Shown: in pieces, positions 19,429 through 29,198 of the stretch
How the letters are laid out: each line of letters opens with the position of its first letter
Numbering within the stretch: the stretch's first letter is position 1
Notes under the pieces: generated by a model
Told to the model about the DNA's origin: nothing
Seen by the model: the letters and a program-made list of their open reading frames with translations, nothing else
Database searches by the model: none
NCBI RefSeq assembly: GCF_022179385.1
Contig: NZ_BPQS01000019.1
Coordinates: 41,555 to 105,554, forward strand
Length of the DNA: 64,000 nucleotides
From: Methylobacterium longum
GTDB lineage: Bacteria > Pseudomonadota > Alphaproteobacteria > Rhizobiales > Beijerinckiaceae
Direction: 5' to 3'
Translations under genes and position numbers: made by a program

Positions 19429-20115
19429 TTAGAACGGGAGCAATCGGCGAAAGCGGGCGATGTTCACGAGCGAGACGAGGGACGAGGCGACGTAGGTGAG
19501 CGCTGCGGCGCGCAGTACGGTGCGGGCACCAAGCATATCGGCAGCGTCGAGGAAGCGACCCGCTTCCAGGATGGGCAGGGCCCGGCGGAAGCTCGCGTCG
19601 AGTTCCACGGGCAGCGTCACGAGGTGGAACGCGAAGCGAACACCGAGGAGCGCGATGCCGATACCCACCTGCAGGGCGAGCAGGACAGGCGACTTGACCA
19701 CGGCGAGCATCAAGGGCGCGGTTGCCATCACGACCGCCGCTGCATACTCGAAGCCCTGTACAACTGGAGCGAATGTCACCCGCGCCGCCAGGAGCCGGTC
19801 CCCCGCCGCGTGCTGAAGCGCATGGGAGACCTCATGCGCCGCGACTGCGACCGCCGTGATCGAGCGGCCATTATGGTTCTCCGGCGACAGGCGCACGACG
19901 TCCGCGACTGGGTCGTAGTGGTCGGCTGGCGCGATCTCGACGGGAACGTGCTCGAGCTGCGCTAGGTCGAGCAGATGGCGGGCGAGCTCGCCTCCGGTTC
20001 CAGGCAGGTCTGGCCGCTCGGTGGCATGTTGCTGCATCGCCCGGCGCACCCACCACTGGGGGCCGAACACGAGGCCGAACAGGAGGGCGACGGCGAGCGC
20101 CAGGAGGACGGGCAT
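19429..20115 (-). CDS. YugP-like membrane zinc metallopeptidase
   Basis: 228 residues. An N-terminal helix (LLALAVALLFGLVF) precedes the soluble part, and the zinc motif is VAAHEVSHALQHA (HExxH), followed by hydrophobic segments near residues 125-165 and 200-220. The organisation matches the neutral zinc metallopeptidase family of B. subtilis YugP. The substrate is unknown. An upstream GTG or ATG extension is not needed because the helix begins at residue 3. Confidence 0.85.
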   Translation of the reverse strand: MPVLLALAVALLFGLVFGPQWWVRRAMQQHATERPDLPGTGGELARHLLDLAQLEHVPVEIAPADHYDPVADVVRLSPENHNGRSITAVAVAAHEVSHALQHAAGDRLLAARVTFAPVVQGFEYAAAVVMATAPLMLAVVKSPVLLALQVGIGIALLGVRFAFHLVTLPVELDASFRRALPILEAGRFLDAADMLGARTVLRAAALTYVASSLVSLVNIARFRRLLPF

Positions 20116-20447
20116 GCCGGATATGTAGGCGCCCGGCCGAGTCGGTGAAAGCGTGGTGCTTTACTCTGCCTCCGGCACCTTTCCGAAAGGGCCGGGAGAA
20201 GGCTGACGTGCGGATTGGCGGGCGAATGAGGCGTTCGCGCAACGGCTATCGCAGCGTGTTACCGTTGTGATCCGGAGCCTGCCGGCACGACGTCAGGAGA
20301 TGGCCGGTCCCGCATGGATCGGGGCCGAGCGGCACGGACAGTGCCGAGGCGACGCGCAAGGAGGAAACTATTCGCGCCGACACTGACGCGGCGACATCGT
20401 TACGCCGACGACCGATACGAGGTGTTGCGACATCCGCCGGGCCGCGC

Positions 20448-20600
20448 GGACGAGCCTCAGCTCGTTCTGGAGTGACAACGATCGTGCAAATGGCTTTGGG
20501 CGTCGACCCGCCTACGATAGGCCGACTTATTTCGACGCTCGAATCGAGCGAACTGCTGTCCGAGTACAGCCGGAAGGAACGTCGTCTGACAGTGACAGCG
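20448..20600 (+). pseudogene. Remnant of a MarR-family regulator (winged helix only)
   Basis: The plus-strand frame reads MALGVDPPTIGRLISTLESS, then ELLSEYSRKERRLTVTAQ, which matches the recognition helix and beta-wing of MarR regulators. The N-terminal dimer helix and the C-terminus are not recognisable, and the sequence after TAQ diverges at once. It is probably a dead fragment. The remainder of 20116-20760 shows no gene. Confidence 0.55.
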
Positions 20601-20760
20601 CAGATGTTCTCGTGCGGCAAAACTGGGTCGCTGGAGGACTGTCCGCTCCCAAATGTCAGTTGCATCGGACTGGACGTCGCCGCACCGTCAAACGATGAAC
20701 CTTCGCATGCGTTCGACGATTTTGCGTGCCTGCAGCCTTAACACCAGAGAGCGGCCGCGC

Positions 20761-22923
20761 TCAGAACCGAGCGATGATCTGTGCTCTGATCGTCCGCGGA
20801 GCGCCCGGCGTGATGTTGTTGTTGTTGTCCGCTGTGGAGATGTAACGCCTGTCGAACAGGTTCTCGATGTTGATCTGCGCACGGACGGATTCGCTGATGT
20901 TGTAAAACAATCCGAGGTCGATCCGTGTGTATCCCGGTAGACGCACTGTATTGTCCGACGCTGCGAAAGTGTGTGAGTAGGTCAGGATGCCGACGCCGAT
21001 GGCAAATTCGCGCGTCACGTCGAACTTGTTCCACAAAGTGAAGGCGTTGAACGGGACCAGGCCGACCGTGTTGCCGGCCACGATCACGGCTGAGGTCGCG
21101 CTCGCGATGCGCGCATCCGTGAAGGCGTAGCCGCCCGCGATCTGCCACCAATCCGTGAGGTACCCGTTCGCGCCGACCTCGAAGCCCTGCGTGTTGGTCT
21201 TGCCCGACAGGATGAAGAAGCCGGGGTTGTTCGGATCGGCCAAACGCTGGTTGTACCGATCCAGATTGTAGGCCGCAGCAGTGAGCTGAAAGCGCGGATT
21301 GACGTCGTACTTGATACCGACCTCGGTATTCTCAAATTGCTCCGGCTTGGCGATGACCAAGCCCGGCGTGAAGTTCCCGATCTGGTCGCCGGAGGAGGGC
21401 AGATAGGACACGCTGTAGCTGGTATAGAGCGCGAGATTAGGCAGCGGCTTCAACACCAGGCCGGCGCGCGGCGAAATCGGATCATCCACGCGGTTGTTGG
21501 TCAGCAGCGTGCGCCGGTCCGTGGACGCGAAATCGAAATGATCGTAGCGCAGGCCGCCGACGATCTGCAGCCAGTCGGTGATATCGATCTGGTCTTGGGC
21601 GTAGACAGCCGCGAGGCCGAGGCTGTAGCGCGCGTTGGAATCCGTCGTGCCGTTGTTGCGCAGAACTGTGGGCGCGAAGGTCAGCGGGCGAAGCGGGTTG
21701 ACCACGACGCTAGTCGCGAGGGTGTTCCCGAAGGACAGGGACTGCCGATAGGCCAGCCCCTCCTGGTAGCCGAGCTCGAACCCGCCGAGAAGAGTGTGCT
21801 TGATGCCGCCGGTCAGGAATTTGTAAGTAAAGTCGTTCTGGTTGAAGTAGTTCGTCCGCGGCGTGTCGTTGCGGTACCCGGTGATCGTCACGGCGGTCCC
21901 CGTCGCGTTCACGGTGCTGCCCGGAAGCGTGTTGACGTAATACCGGTCGTAGTCGGCGAATCGCAGCTGGCTGTGCAGCTCGACCCCTGAGTCGAACTGG
22001 TGATCGAGCTGCACGCTGGCGATGTTGGCATCGACCTTGGTGAAATTCACATTCGGATTGCCAAAGAAGGTCCGGATGTTGTCACGGTACCGGTAAGGGC
22101 GGCCGAACTGAGAGGGAATGCCCCGATCGGGGAAGCGCTGATCGTGGAAGTACTCGTATGAGAGCTTCAGCGTCGTCTGCGGGCCAATGAGGAACGTGGC
22201 GGTCGGATTGACGCCGTAGCGGGTCAGGTCGCCGAACTGGCGGTAGGTCCCCGAATCCTCGAACACGCCGTTCAGGCGGAAGAAGACGCTGTCGCTGATC
22301 CGATCGCCGACATCGACGGCCACGCGCTTGTCGCCGAACTGGCCGCCGCCGGCCACGATCTCCCTGACACGGTAGCCGTCCGCCTCTTTGAGGACACGGT
22401 TGATGACGCCACCCCCGCCGCCGCGGCCGAAGATGAGGGAGTCCGGCCCCTTCAGGACCTCGATCCGCTGGATGTTGTACAAATCGCGGAAGTATTGAAC
22501 GTCGTCACGGATGCCGTTGACGTAGAAATCCGCGCTGGTGTTCTGGCCACGGATCAGCACCTGATCGCGATTGCTCTCACCCTGCGCGGGGATCAGACCC
22601 GGCACGAACCGCAGCTGCTCGGTCAGGTTCTGATAATTCTGATCCAGGAATTGCTCCCGCGGGACGATAGTGATGGATTGCGGGATGTCGATGACCGGGG
22701 TGCTCGTCTTCGTCGCGCTGCGCGTCTGCTTGGTCAAATACCCGATGGTGACGCCGCCCTGCGGTTCCAAGCGCTCGCCTGTACTCTCGACGGTGAGTTG
22801 GTCCAGCGTTACGGCCTCGGCAAGTTCGGCCGGAGCGACGTCCCGCTGTGCATGCGCCACCGTGGCAGATACGGTGCTAGTCAGCAGAAGCCCGAGGAAA
22901 CGACACTGGAGAATCCTGCCCAT
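20761..22923 (-). CDS. TonB-dependent receptor, catecholate/ferric-siderophore type
   Basis: Outer-membrane beta-barrel that imports ferric siderophore using TonB energy. It has 720 residues from the ATG at 22923 (or 22926), chosen because GGAG lies 6 bp before it and a signal peptide follows at once (FLGLLLTSTVSATVAHAQ). The plug domain contains STPVIDIPQSITIVPREQF, the region around VLIRGQNTSADFYVNGIRDD, and VLKGPDSLIFGRGGGGGVIN. The barrel ends in APRTIRAQIIARF, with the terminal phenylalanine expected for outer-membrane insertion. The plug resembles Fiu-like catecholate receptors. No TonB or regulator gene is nearby. Confidence 0.92.
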   Translation of the reverse strand: MGRILQCRFLGLLLTSTVSATVAHAQRDVAPAELAEAVTLDQLTVESTGERLEPQGGVTIGYLTKQTRSATKTSTPVIDIPQSITIVPREQFLDQNYQNLTEQLRFVPGLIPAQGESNRDQVLIRGQNTSADFYVNGIRDDVQYFRDLYNIQRIEVLKGPDSLIFGRGGGGGVINRVLKEADGYRVREIVAGGGQFGDKRVAVDVGDRISDSVFFRLNGVFEDSGTYRQFGDLTRYGVNPTATFLIGPQTTLKLSYEYFHDQRFPDRGIPSQFGRPYRYRDNIRTFFGNPNVNFTKVDANIASVQLDHQFDSGVELHSQLRFADYDRYYVNTLPGSTVNATGTAVTITGYRNDTPRTNYFNQNDFTYKFLTGGIKHTLLGGFELGYQEGLAYRQSLSFGNTLATSVVVNPLRPLTFAPTVLRNNGTTDSNARYSLGLAAVYAQDQIDITDWLQIVGGLRYDHFDFASTDRRTLLTNNRVDDPISPRAGLVLKPLPNLALYTSYSVSYLPSSGDQIGNFTPGLVIAKPEQFENTEVGIKYDVNPRFQLTAAAYNLDRYNQRLADPNNPGFFILSGKTNTQGFEVGANGYLTDWWQIAGGYAFTDARIASATSAVIVAGNTVGLVPFNAFTLWNKFDVTREFAIGVGILTYSHTFAASDNTVRLPGYTRIDLGLFYNISESVRAQINIENLFDRRYISTADNNNNITPGAPRTIRAQIIARF

Positions 22924-23300
22924 CATCCACTCCGCGGCTTCGCACGAAAGCCGAAATGTCCCGAAAATCTCATCGTCGTCAGATGCGGAGTTACTGGCGG
23001 GACACAATGTGGATCAAGGTTTAATCCCCTATTGCGGGGGGGGGTGTTTCTAAAATGGATCTTAGATGGATTCTTATCTTTCGCGTACCGCACTGAGGGA
23101 CATCATGATCGCGGCGCCGTCTTGACTTAGATGAATTGCAATCTGGAAATATGCTGTGTGGAATGTGGCGGATCTGCAACGCTCTCTTCGAGCGGTTGCG
23201 CTCGTCGGACGCAACGGAATCCCCGCATTTGGTCAAATCATCGTCTCCCAATGCAGCGGTCCGCCCTTTGGTATGGCTTCCGAGCCTGGAGGACGGATCG
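22924..23300. other. Upstream region of the TonB receptor with a G9/C9 tract
   Basis: No gene is seen. A run of nine G on the plus strand (23036-23044; C9 in the receptor's sense) lies about 115 bp upstream of its start. An inverted repeat TCTAA-N8-TTAGA lies near 23048-23065; its spacing does not fit an Irr box. Confidence 0.4.
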
Positions 23301-23570
23301 ATGTCGAAGAAACGGCCCAAGCCTGAAGAGATCGTCGCGAAGCTGCTGCAGGCGGATGGGCTGGTCGACCGAGGCCACAGCGTGGCAGTAGCGATCCGCG
23401 CGATCGGCATGAGCGAGGTGACTTACTGGCGCTGGCGACGTGGGTAAGTAACCTCAAGACCGCTCAGATCCGTCGGATGAAAGATCTGGAGACCGACAAC
23501 CCGCGGCTCCGAAAGGCGATTACCGATCTCACGCTCGACAAGCTGATCCTTCAGGTTGCAGATCAGCATT
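23301..23570 (+). pseudogene. Broken IS3-family transposase OrfA
   Basis: ATG at 23301 opens MSKKRPKPEEIVAKLLQADG and continues to AIRAIGMSEVTYWRWRRG, then a stop at 23447. In a shifted frame it resumes as NLKTAQIRRMKDLETDNPRL and DLTLDKLILQVADQ. Together these match the helix-turn-helix and leucine-zipper parts of IS3-family (IS407-like) OrfA. A frameshift has split the gene, OrfB is absent and no terminal repeats were found, so only a fragment remains. Confidence 0.8.
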
Positions 23571-23705
23571 GGGGCGGGGTACGGCGGTCATGAGCCAGCT
23601 GTGAACCCGCCCGGCCTGTTCTCCGACGTGGTGGTGTCGAGGAACAGGCGCGCCCTGACACCGGTATCGAACAGTCGCGACGTCACGATCCGCGGACTCT
23701 ACCCG

Positions 23706-24677
23706 TCAGGCGGCGTGGCGGACCCGCTCAGAGGCGCGGTCGATCGCGGAGATGACCTCCGCCGGTGCCAGGTGCTGGATCATGTGGCCCATCCCGGGCA
23801 CGATGATGAGGTCACTTTTGGGCAGCTCGCTGTGCAGGCGCTTCGACTGCCGGTCGACGTCGGCAATCTGATCGTCTCCGCCCACGATGATGACCACCGG
23901 GAGCTTCAGGTCGCGATAGTGCCTCTGAAGCTCGACAGTCACGGGTGTCATGAGCGCGGCGTCCTCCGCCGAGGCTCGTAGCTGCACCGGCCGCAGCATC
24001 ATGGCTTTCGGGAACTGGCGGTCGAACCGTTCTGGTACGGCAGCCGGCGCGAACATGACCTTGATCAAGGCGGGTTGCAGGATCCGGCCAACCACGGGCG
24101 ACACGGTGTGGCGCATTAGGTCGCCGATGCCGGGGATCGCCACCGGGGATGAGAGCAAGACGTCGGCGCGCAGCGTTGGGTAGTAATATCCGGAGGCCAG
24201 GACCAAGCTGCGGACGAGCTGCGGAGCCTGAAGCGCGAGGGCGACCGCGACCAGTGCACCCCAGGAATGCCCAAGCACGATGGCCTGCGTCACGCCGAGC
24301 TGCTGAAGCGCCTTCTGGAACAGCGTGGCGTGGGCGCGCGGCGTCCAGAGACCGCGCGGGCGGTCGCTGTAGCCGTAGCCGGGCCGGTCGATGATGATGA
24401 CGCGGTAACGCTTGACGAGATCGTCGACGATGCCGCTGACCAGGAAATCCTGGATCATCATGCCGTTGCCGTGAATCAGCACCAGCGGCTCGCCGCGACC
24501 GCGTTCAACGTAGTGCAGCCTCACCCCATCGACGGTGAGGAACTGGCCGATCGGCGGGGTCTCACGCTCGGCCTCACGCGACTTCGAGGCAGCGTAGAGC
24601 GCAGAGGCGGCGAGCGCGGCCGCGGACCCGATCAGCGTCGGTCCGAGCCAACGCTCGGTGAAGGACTGGCGTGTCAT
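23706..24677 (-). CDS. Alpha/beta hydrolase with N-terminal membrane/signal segment
   Basis: 323 residues from the ATG at 24677 (MTRQSFTERWLGPTLIG). An N-terminal hydrophobic segment, PTLIGSAAALAASALYA, suggests a membrane anchor or signal. The oxyanion loop is LVLIHGNGMMIQ, the nucleophile is in LGHSWGALVAVAL, the acid in VGGDDQIADVD and the histidine in PGMGHMIQHL. The fold resembles haloalkane dehalogenases and epoxide hydrolases but the substrate is unknown. Confidence 0.85.
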   Translation of the reverse strand: MTRQSFTERWLGPTLIGSAAALAASALYAASKSREAERETPPIGQFLTVDGVRLHYVERGRGEPLVLIHGNGMMIQDFLVSGIVDDLVKRYRVIIIDRPGYGYSDRPRGLWTPRAHATLFQKALQQLGVTQAIVLGHSWGALVAVALALQAPQLVRSLVLASGYYYPTLRADVLLSSPVAIPGIGDLMRHTVSPVVGRILQPALIKVMFAPAAVPERFDRQFPKAMMLRPVQLRASAEDAALMTPVTVELQRHYRDLKLPVVIIVGGDDQIADVDRQSKRLHSELPKSDLIIVPGMGHMIQHLAPAEVISAIDRASERVRHAA

Positions 24678-24787
24678 GAGATCATCCAAGTGAATTGCGG
24701 GACATGCTCGTCGATCAATCGGATCGCGCTGAAGCCATGCAGTGGGGCCGGCGGGTTGAAGGCCGAACCGGAGGCGCCTGCGCCGCT

Positions 24788-25150
24788 CTACGGCAGCGCG
24801 CCGATCATGGACTTGGCACGGGTCATCGTCTCCTCACACGCCCGTTGATGACCGGCGCGATCTTCCTCGGCGGCTCGGTCGAGAAGTCGACGCGCGTCGG
24901 CGACGTGCGCCGATGTGGGGATCATCGCGGCGTCGCTGGGCGCGCTCGGCGGAGCTGCTGCGAGAGCTTTCGGCGAATGGCTGCTGCGGATCGTGTGGCC
25001 GTCCTGGAGGCCGGCCACGTGAACAGCACCGGCGCTGTCGAGACGGCGTTCGATCGTCCCGATCTGCTCGGCGCAGGAGCTGGCCTGCGCCGGGAGCGGC
25101 ATGAGGCCGAGCAGAAGGGTTGAGCCGGCCAGGGAGAGTTCGAGGCGCAT
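24788..25150 (-). CDS. Small secreted/periplasmic protein of unknown function
   Basis: 120 residues from the ATG at 25150. A signal peptide, LAGSTLLLGLMPLPAQASS, gives a mature start near SCAEQIGTIERRLDSAGAV. Two cysteines (in SSCAEQ and RACEETM) could form a disulfide linking the ends. I do not know its function, but the helical SCAEQI...ERRLDS beginning is one I associate with Methylobacterium hypothetical proteins. It lies downstream of no gene on its own strand and 110 bp upstream of the hydrolase. Confidence 0.65.
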   Translation of the reverse strand: MRLELSLAGSTLLLGLMPLPAQASSCAEQIGTIERRLDSAGAVHVAGLQDGHTIRSSHSPKALAAAPPSAPSDAAMIPTSAHVADARRLLDRAAEEDRAGHQRACEETMTRAKSMIGALP

Positions 25151-25673
25151 GAAGGGGTCCTTTGTACCGCGAGCCATCCATCCACGCGCTGCCAGGGGGC
25201 AGGCCGCACGATCTGAGCGGCCGCCAGATACGCGCGGCCGACGGATGATCGCAGGGATGGTTGCGGTGCAGCATGACAACCCTCGGATCTCCCGAACGAT
25301 CCCACGCGATCACGGGACGCCGCGGATCACGGCGTGGGCGACCGGCGTCCGGGAAGCCAGCGCCGCGTCGCAGGACACCATTCGGGCTGAAATGACGGTC
25401 GCCGAAACGCACCGCCGCGGAACGTGGTGCGGACCATCTCGGGCACGGCCACGATGCCCATTGTGGCTGTCAGATCATCTGACCGTGGGATTTCCAAAAA
25501 CCATTCGCCGAAGACGCAGCTGCGGCCCATCGGCAGAGACAAGATCCGGCCGATAGCCGGCTTGCGCTGTTCGGGGTGGCCGCCGGATATTCGTTCGGCG
25601 ATGCTACCTGTTGGGGTGCCGCGGCGCTGTTCGCACGGGGGAGGCGCGGCGTGCCCCTGCAAGGCCCCGTCGA
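25151..25673. other. Gene-free 523-bp interval
   Basis: This lies between the histidine kinase stop and the small secreted protein start, both minus strand. I found no family match on either strand; it presumably carries the promoter of the secreted protein. Confidence 0.4.
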
Positions 25674-28600
25674 TCACGGGTCCGCTGTGAGTCGGGCGAG
25701 GCTTGACGCCAGCTCGTCCTTGCGGAACGGCTTGGTCAGCCGCGGCAGGTCCGGATCCAGACCTTCGCGCTCAGCGTAGCCGGATACCAGCAGGACGGGC
25801 ATCCCGGGTCTGGCTGTCCGCATCGTGCGCGCCAGTTCGGTCCCGCTGATGCCCGGCATCAGGTGATCGGTCACGAGAAGGTCGAAGTGCTCGCCTTTGT
25901 CGACGAGATTGAGAGCCGCCTCCGCCGAAGTGGCTTCGACCACCGCATAGCCCAGATCGCTCAGCATATCCGCCGTGCTCATCCGCACGAGTTCCTCGTC
26001 GTCGACGAGGAGCGCCGTTCCGCGCGTGGTGAGCAACTCGGACATCTTGACCGCTGGCCTGACGGCCCCCTGGCCGCCCGTGCTTCGGGGGAGCCACAGC
26101 TCGACGTTGGTGCCGAGCCCGGGTCGGCTCTGGATCGCCAGCGCGCCACCCAGTTGCGAGGCAAGCCCATGGACCATCGACAGTTTGAGACCCGTCCCCT
26201 TGCCGACCCCCTTGGTCGAAAAGAACGGCTCGACGGCGCGCGTGATCGTCGCCTCGTCCATGCCTGAACCCGTGTCGGCAACGGACAGGCAAAGGTACGT
26301 CCCAGGTCGTAGCTTGGTCCGATGGCCCGCTCTCACGTCTTCTACGCTGGTCGAGATGCGGAGCGTTCCACCGTCCTCCATAGCATCCCGCGCGTTCACG
26401 GCGAGGTTCAGAAGCGCCATCTCAAGCTGGTTCGGATCGGCCTTCGCCAGCGGCAGCCCGTCCGGAGCGTCGACCAGGACCTTGATCTGCGGACCCGTGG
26501 TGCTCGCGACCAGTTCGCCCATGCCGGTGACCAGCTTGGCAATGTCGACCGGCACCGGCTGAAGCGGCTGACGGCGCGCAAACGCCAGCAGCCGCTGGAC
26601 CAGCGTCTTCGCCCGCTCGGCCGATTGCATCGCACCAGCGATCAGGCGCTGCTCGCGCTCACCGCCGAGCTGCCTTCGCTGAAGCATGTCGAGCGAGCCC
26701 ACGATCGGGGTCAGCAGATTGTTGAAGTCTTGCGCGACTCCGCCGGTCAGCTGACCCATCGCCTCCATCTTTTGCGACTGGCGAAGCGCTTCCTGCGCCT
26801 CGGCGAGCTGCGCCTCGCGGCGGAGGCGGTCGCTGACGTCCGTTACAAACTGGTAGACACCCACCTGCTCGCCGGCCTCGTTGCGCAGGGGCCGGAAATT
26901 TACTTCGAAGTAGGGGCGGCCCCGGTCCGGATCGCCATAATTCTCGACGAACGTGACCGGCTCGCCGCGCATGCCCTGCACCCAGCCGGTCCGGACCTGT
27001 TCCTGGTGCTCCGGTTGGTCGGCGAGCAGCTCCAGCATGTTGTCGCCTGCCTTCGGGCGCACGCCGTAGATGCGCTCGAACTCCGTGGCGTTAGCGCCAT
27101 TCAAGGCGAGGATGTTGTACTCAAGGTCGATCGCCATGATCATGACGTCGGTCATCTCGACGAGCTTCGCGAGCATGTTGCGCTCGGCGAGCGCCTCGGA
27201 GACCCGCCGCTCGAGCGTGTCGTTCAACTCGCGGAGTCGATCCTCAGCGCGGGCGCGCTCGATGGCGACTTTGATGCGTTCACCGACCTCTCGGAACAGA
27301 CCCTCCTCGACGGATGTCCAGTTCCGGGCTGTGGCGCTCTGCAAGGCAAGCACGCTCACCCAACGCTCGCGCTCGAAGAGCACGACATCGAGGTAGGCGC
27401 CGACTTGCCTGGCGAGGAGCCCTGAGCGTGCGTCCTCGCTGAACCTCACGTCCGTGCGGACGTCGTCGACTTTGACGATCGGGCAATCGTGATACGCGCC
27501 CAGCAGGTCCGGTCCGAACGTCGCCAGATCGTGCTCACCCACGAGCGAATCGACGCCCCTGGTGTAGTCGCGCTCCACCCTCATCCGGGTGCCGAAGAAC
27601 TCAGCGTAGAAGACCCGGCTCAGGTGGAAGCGTTCGGCCAGACGCTCCGCCGCAGTCGAGGCGATCTCCGCCGGCGTGCTGAGGAGGCGCAACGCATCCG
27701 AGAGCGCGAGCAGGAACACCTGCCTCGCCTCGCTTTCGCGCAGGTTTGCCTGAGCCGTCGTTCGTTCGATCGCGTCGGCCGCTTGGCGGGCGAGGACATC
27801 GAACAGCTTCAGATCGCGCTCCGGAGGGGTGTGCGGGTCTTTCCAGTGCGTCGAGAGCATGCCGATGGGCTTGCCCGAGCGTGACAGCAGCGGCGTCGTT
27901 TGGATCGCCCGCATACCCGTCCAGCGGTAGGACTGAAGATCGCCGCTGTCGTGGGCCAAGCCGCTGAGTTCCACGTCGGGCACGATCACGCGTTTGCCCG
28001 TGGTCATCGCGATGCCACACGTGCTCTCGGAATTCGCGTCGACCGTCTGCCAGTAAGCCGCCGAGCGTGGGTCGTAGCCGCGGTGTGCCAGGAGTTTGAG
28101 ATCCCCGGCCTCGTCCAGTATCTGGATGCTGGCGCATTCGGACCCCATCAGTTCGGCGGCGGCGGTCAGGATGGCGTCGTATATGGCTTGCGGAGCCTCG
28201 TCGCCGACCAGCCGCGTGCTGATGTCCTGCAAGCGCCCGAGCGCCGCGACTTCGGCGGCCAGGGCCGCCTCGGTCTCGTGCTCGGCCGTTCGGTCGCGGA
28301 ACATGTTGAGATAGCTGCCGCCGTCAGCGTCGAGACGCATCATGAGCCCGGAGGCCCAGAACCGGCTGCCGTCCTTGCGCATGTGCCAGCGCTCGTTCTG
28401 CGCTCGCCCGTGGCGCATCGCCCGGCTCAACTCCGCGTCGGCCCGGCCCAAGGCTCGGTCTTCGGGTGTGAACAGGATATTCCCCGGCTGCCCGATCGCA
28501 TCGCGCTCGGTGAAACCCGTGAGGCGCTCCGCCCCCGTGTTCCACGTCGTGATGATCCCGCGATCGTTGAGGCGTACGATCGCGTAGTCTTCGGCGCCCT

Positions 28601-29198
28601 CGACAATCTGTCGGTAGCGCGTCTCACTTTCCCGCAGCGCGCGCTCGGCGCGGCGCTGATCTCGTGCGGCCGCCTGATTGCCGGTCACCTCGGAGAGCGG
28701 GTGAAAGACGCCCTTTACCCGTCCGGTCTCATCGCGCACGGGCTGGAAGCTGCCGGTGAAGAAGCGCTGCTCGACGAGCCCCAACGATTTCCGCAGCAGC
28801 ACCGCGTGCTCGTCGATCCGGACCGTCTCGCCTTCGAACACACGATCGAGGAGGGGCCCGAGGAACGTTTCGTAAGCCTCGCTCCAGTTCCGGGCCGCCG
28901 ACCGGCCGAGCGCGTCCGGGTGCCGCTCTGCCGCGATCGGGACGTACGCGTCGTTGTAGAGCTGGATGCGCTCAGGTCCCCAGAGGATCGACACCGGGCT
29001 CGACGAGGTGAGCATGATGTTGACCGCGGTCTTCAGGCTCGACGACCACTCCTCGATGGGGCCGAGCGGGGTCGCAGACCAATCCCGCGAGCCGACAAGC
29101 AGGCCGATCGCGCCGCCGCCGGCGAGGAAGGCATGCGTGGCAGGGGGGGCCAGAACAGAGGCCACGAACAGTCCTTTCCGCGGGCGATCCCTGCGCAA
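25674..29198 (-). CDS. Multi-PAS/GAF hybrid histidine kinase with a non-canonical H-box
   Basis: 1174-residue cytosolic sensor protein, no membrane helices. In order: an N-terminal PAS-like domain (about 35-175), PAS (190-305), GAF (330-470), GAF (490-640), PAS (690-800), dimerisation/H-box (810-870), HATPase (885-1045) and receiver (1060-1170, acceptor Asp1111 in LLVTDHLMPG, Lys1156). The H-box reads GQLTGGVAQDFNNLL: the expected phospho-histidine (VAHDFNN) is Gln823, codon CAA. The ATP-lid box reads GTGLKLSMVHG, with Lys1005 where glycine is usual. Other kinase motifs look intact. It may be a kinase-dead scaffold, an ATPase-only sensor or an inactivated gene. The start is uncertain; a GTG 11 codons later is possible. 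Confidence 0.88.
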   Translation of the reverse strand: MRRDRPRKGLFVASVLAPPATHAFLAGGGAIGLLVGSRDWSATPLGPIEEWSSSLKTAVNIMLTSSSPVSILWGPERIQLYNDAYVPIAAERHPDALGRSAARNWSEAYETFLGPLLDRVFEGETVRIDEHAVLLRKSLGLVEQRFFTGSFQPVRDETGRVKGVFHPLSEVTGNQAAARDQRRAERALRESETRYRQIVEGAEDYAIVRLNDRGIITTWNTGAERLTGFTERDAIGQPGNILFTPEDRALGRADAELSRAMRHGRAQNERWHMRKDGSRFWASGLMMRLDADGGSYLNMFRDRTAEHETEAALAAEVAALGRLQDISTRLVGDEAPQAIYDAILTAAAELMGSECASIQILDEAGDLKLLAHRGYDPRSAAYWQTVDANSESTCGIAMTTGKRVIVPDVELSGLAHDSGDLQSYRWTGMRAIQTTPLLSRSGKPIGMLSTHWKDPHTPPERDLKLFDVLARQAADAIERTTAQANLRESEARQVFLLALSDALRLLSTPAEIASTAAERLAERFHLSRVFYAEFFGTRMRVERDYTRGVDSLVGEHDLATFGPDLLGAYHDCPIVKVDDVRTDVRFSEDARSGLLARQVGAYLDVVLFERERWVSVLALQSATARNWTSVEEGLFREVGERIKVAIERARAEDRLRELNDTLERRVSEALAERNMLAKLVEMTDVMIMAIDLEYNILALNGANATEFERIYGVRPKAGDNMLELLADQPEHQEQVRTGWVQGMRGEPVTFVENYGDPDRGRPYFEVNFRPLRNEAGEQVGVYQFVTDVSDRLRREAQLAEAQEALRQSQKMEAMGQLTGGVAQDFNNLLTPIVGSLDMLQRRQLGGEREQRLIAGAMQSAERAKTLVQRLLAFARRQPLQPVPVDIAKLVTGMGELVASTTGPQIKVLVDAPDGLPLAKADPNQLEMALLNLAVNARDAMEDGGTLRISTSVEDVRAGHRTKLRPGTYLCLSVADTGSGMDEATITRAVEPFFSTKGVGKGTGLKLSMVHGLASQLGGALAIQSRPGLGTNVELWLPRSTGGQGAVRPAVKMSELLTTRGTALLVDDEELVRMSTADMLSDLGYAVVEATSAEAALNLVDKGEHFDLLVTDHLMPGISGTELARTMRTARPGMPVLLVSGYAEREGLDPDLPRLTKPFRKDELASSLARLTADP

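Noticed and set aside
23048..23065. Irr-type box upstream of the TonB receptor (TCTAA-N8-TTAGA)
   Set aside because: The arms are too short and the spacing is 8, not 3, so it does not fit the iron control element.
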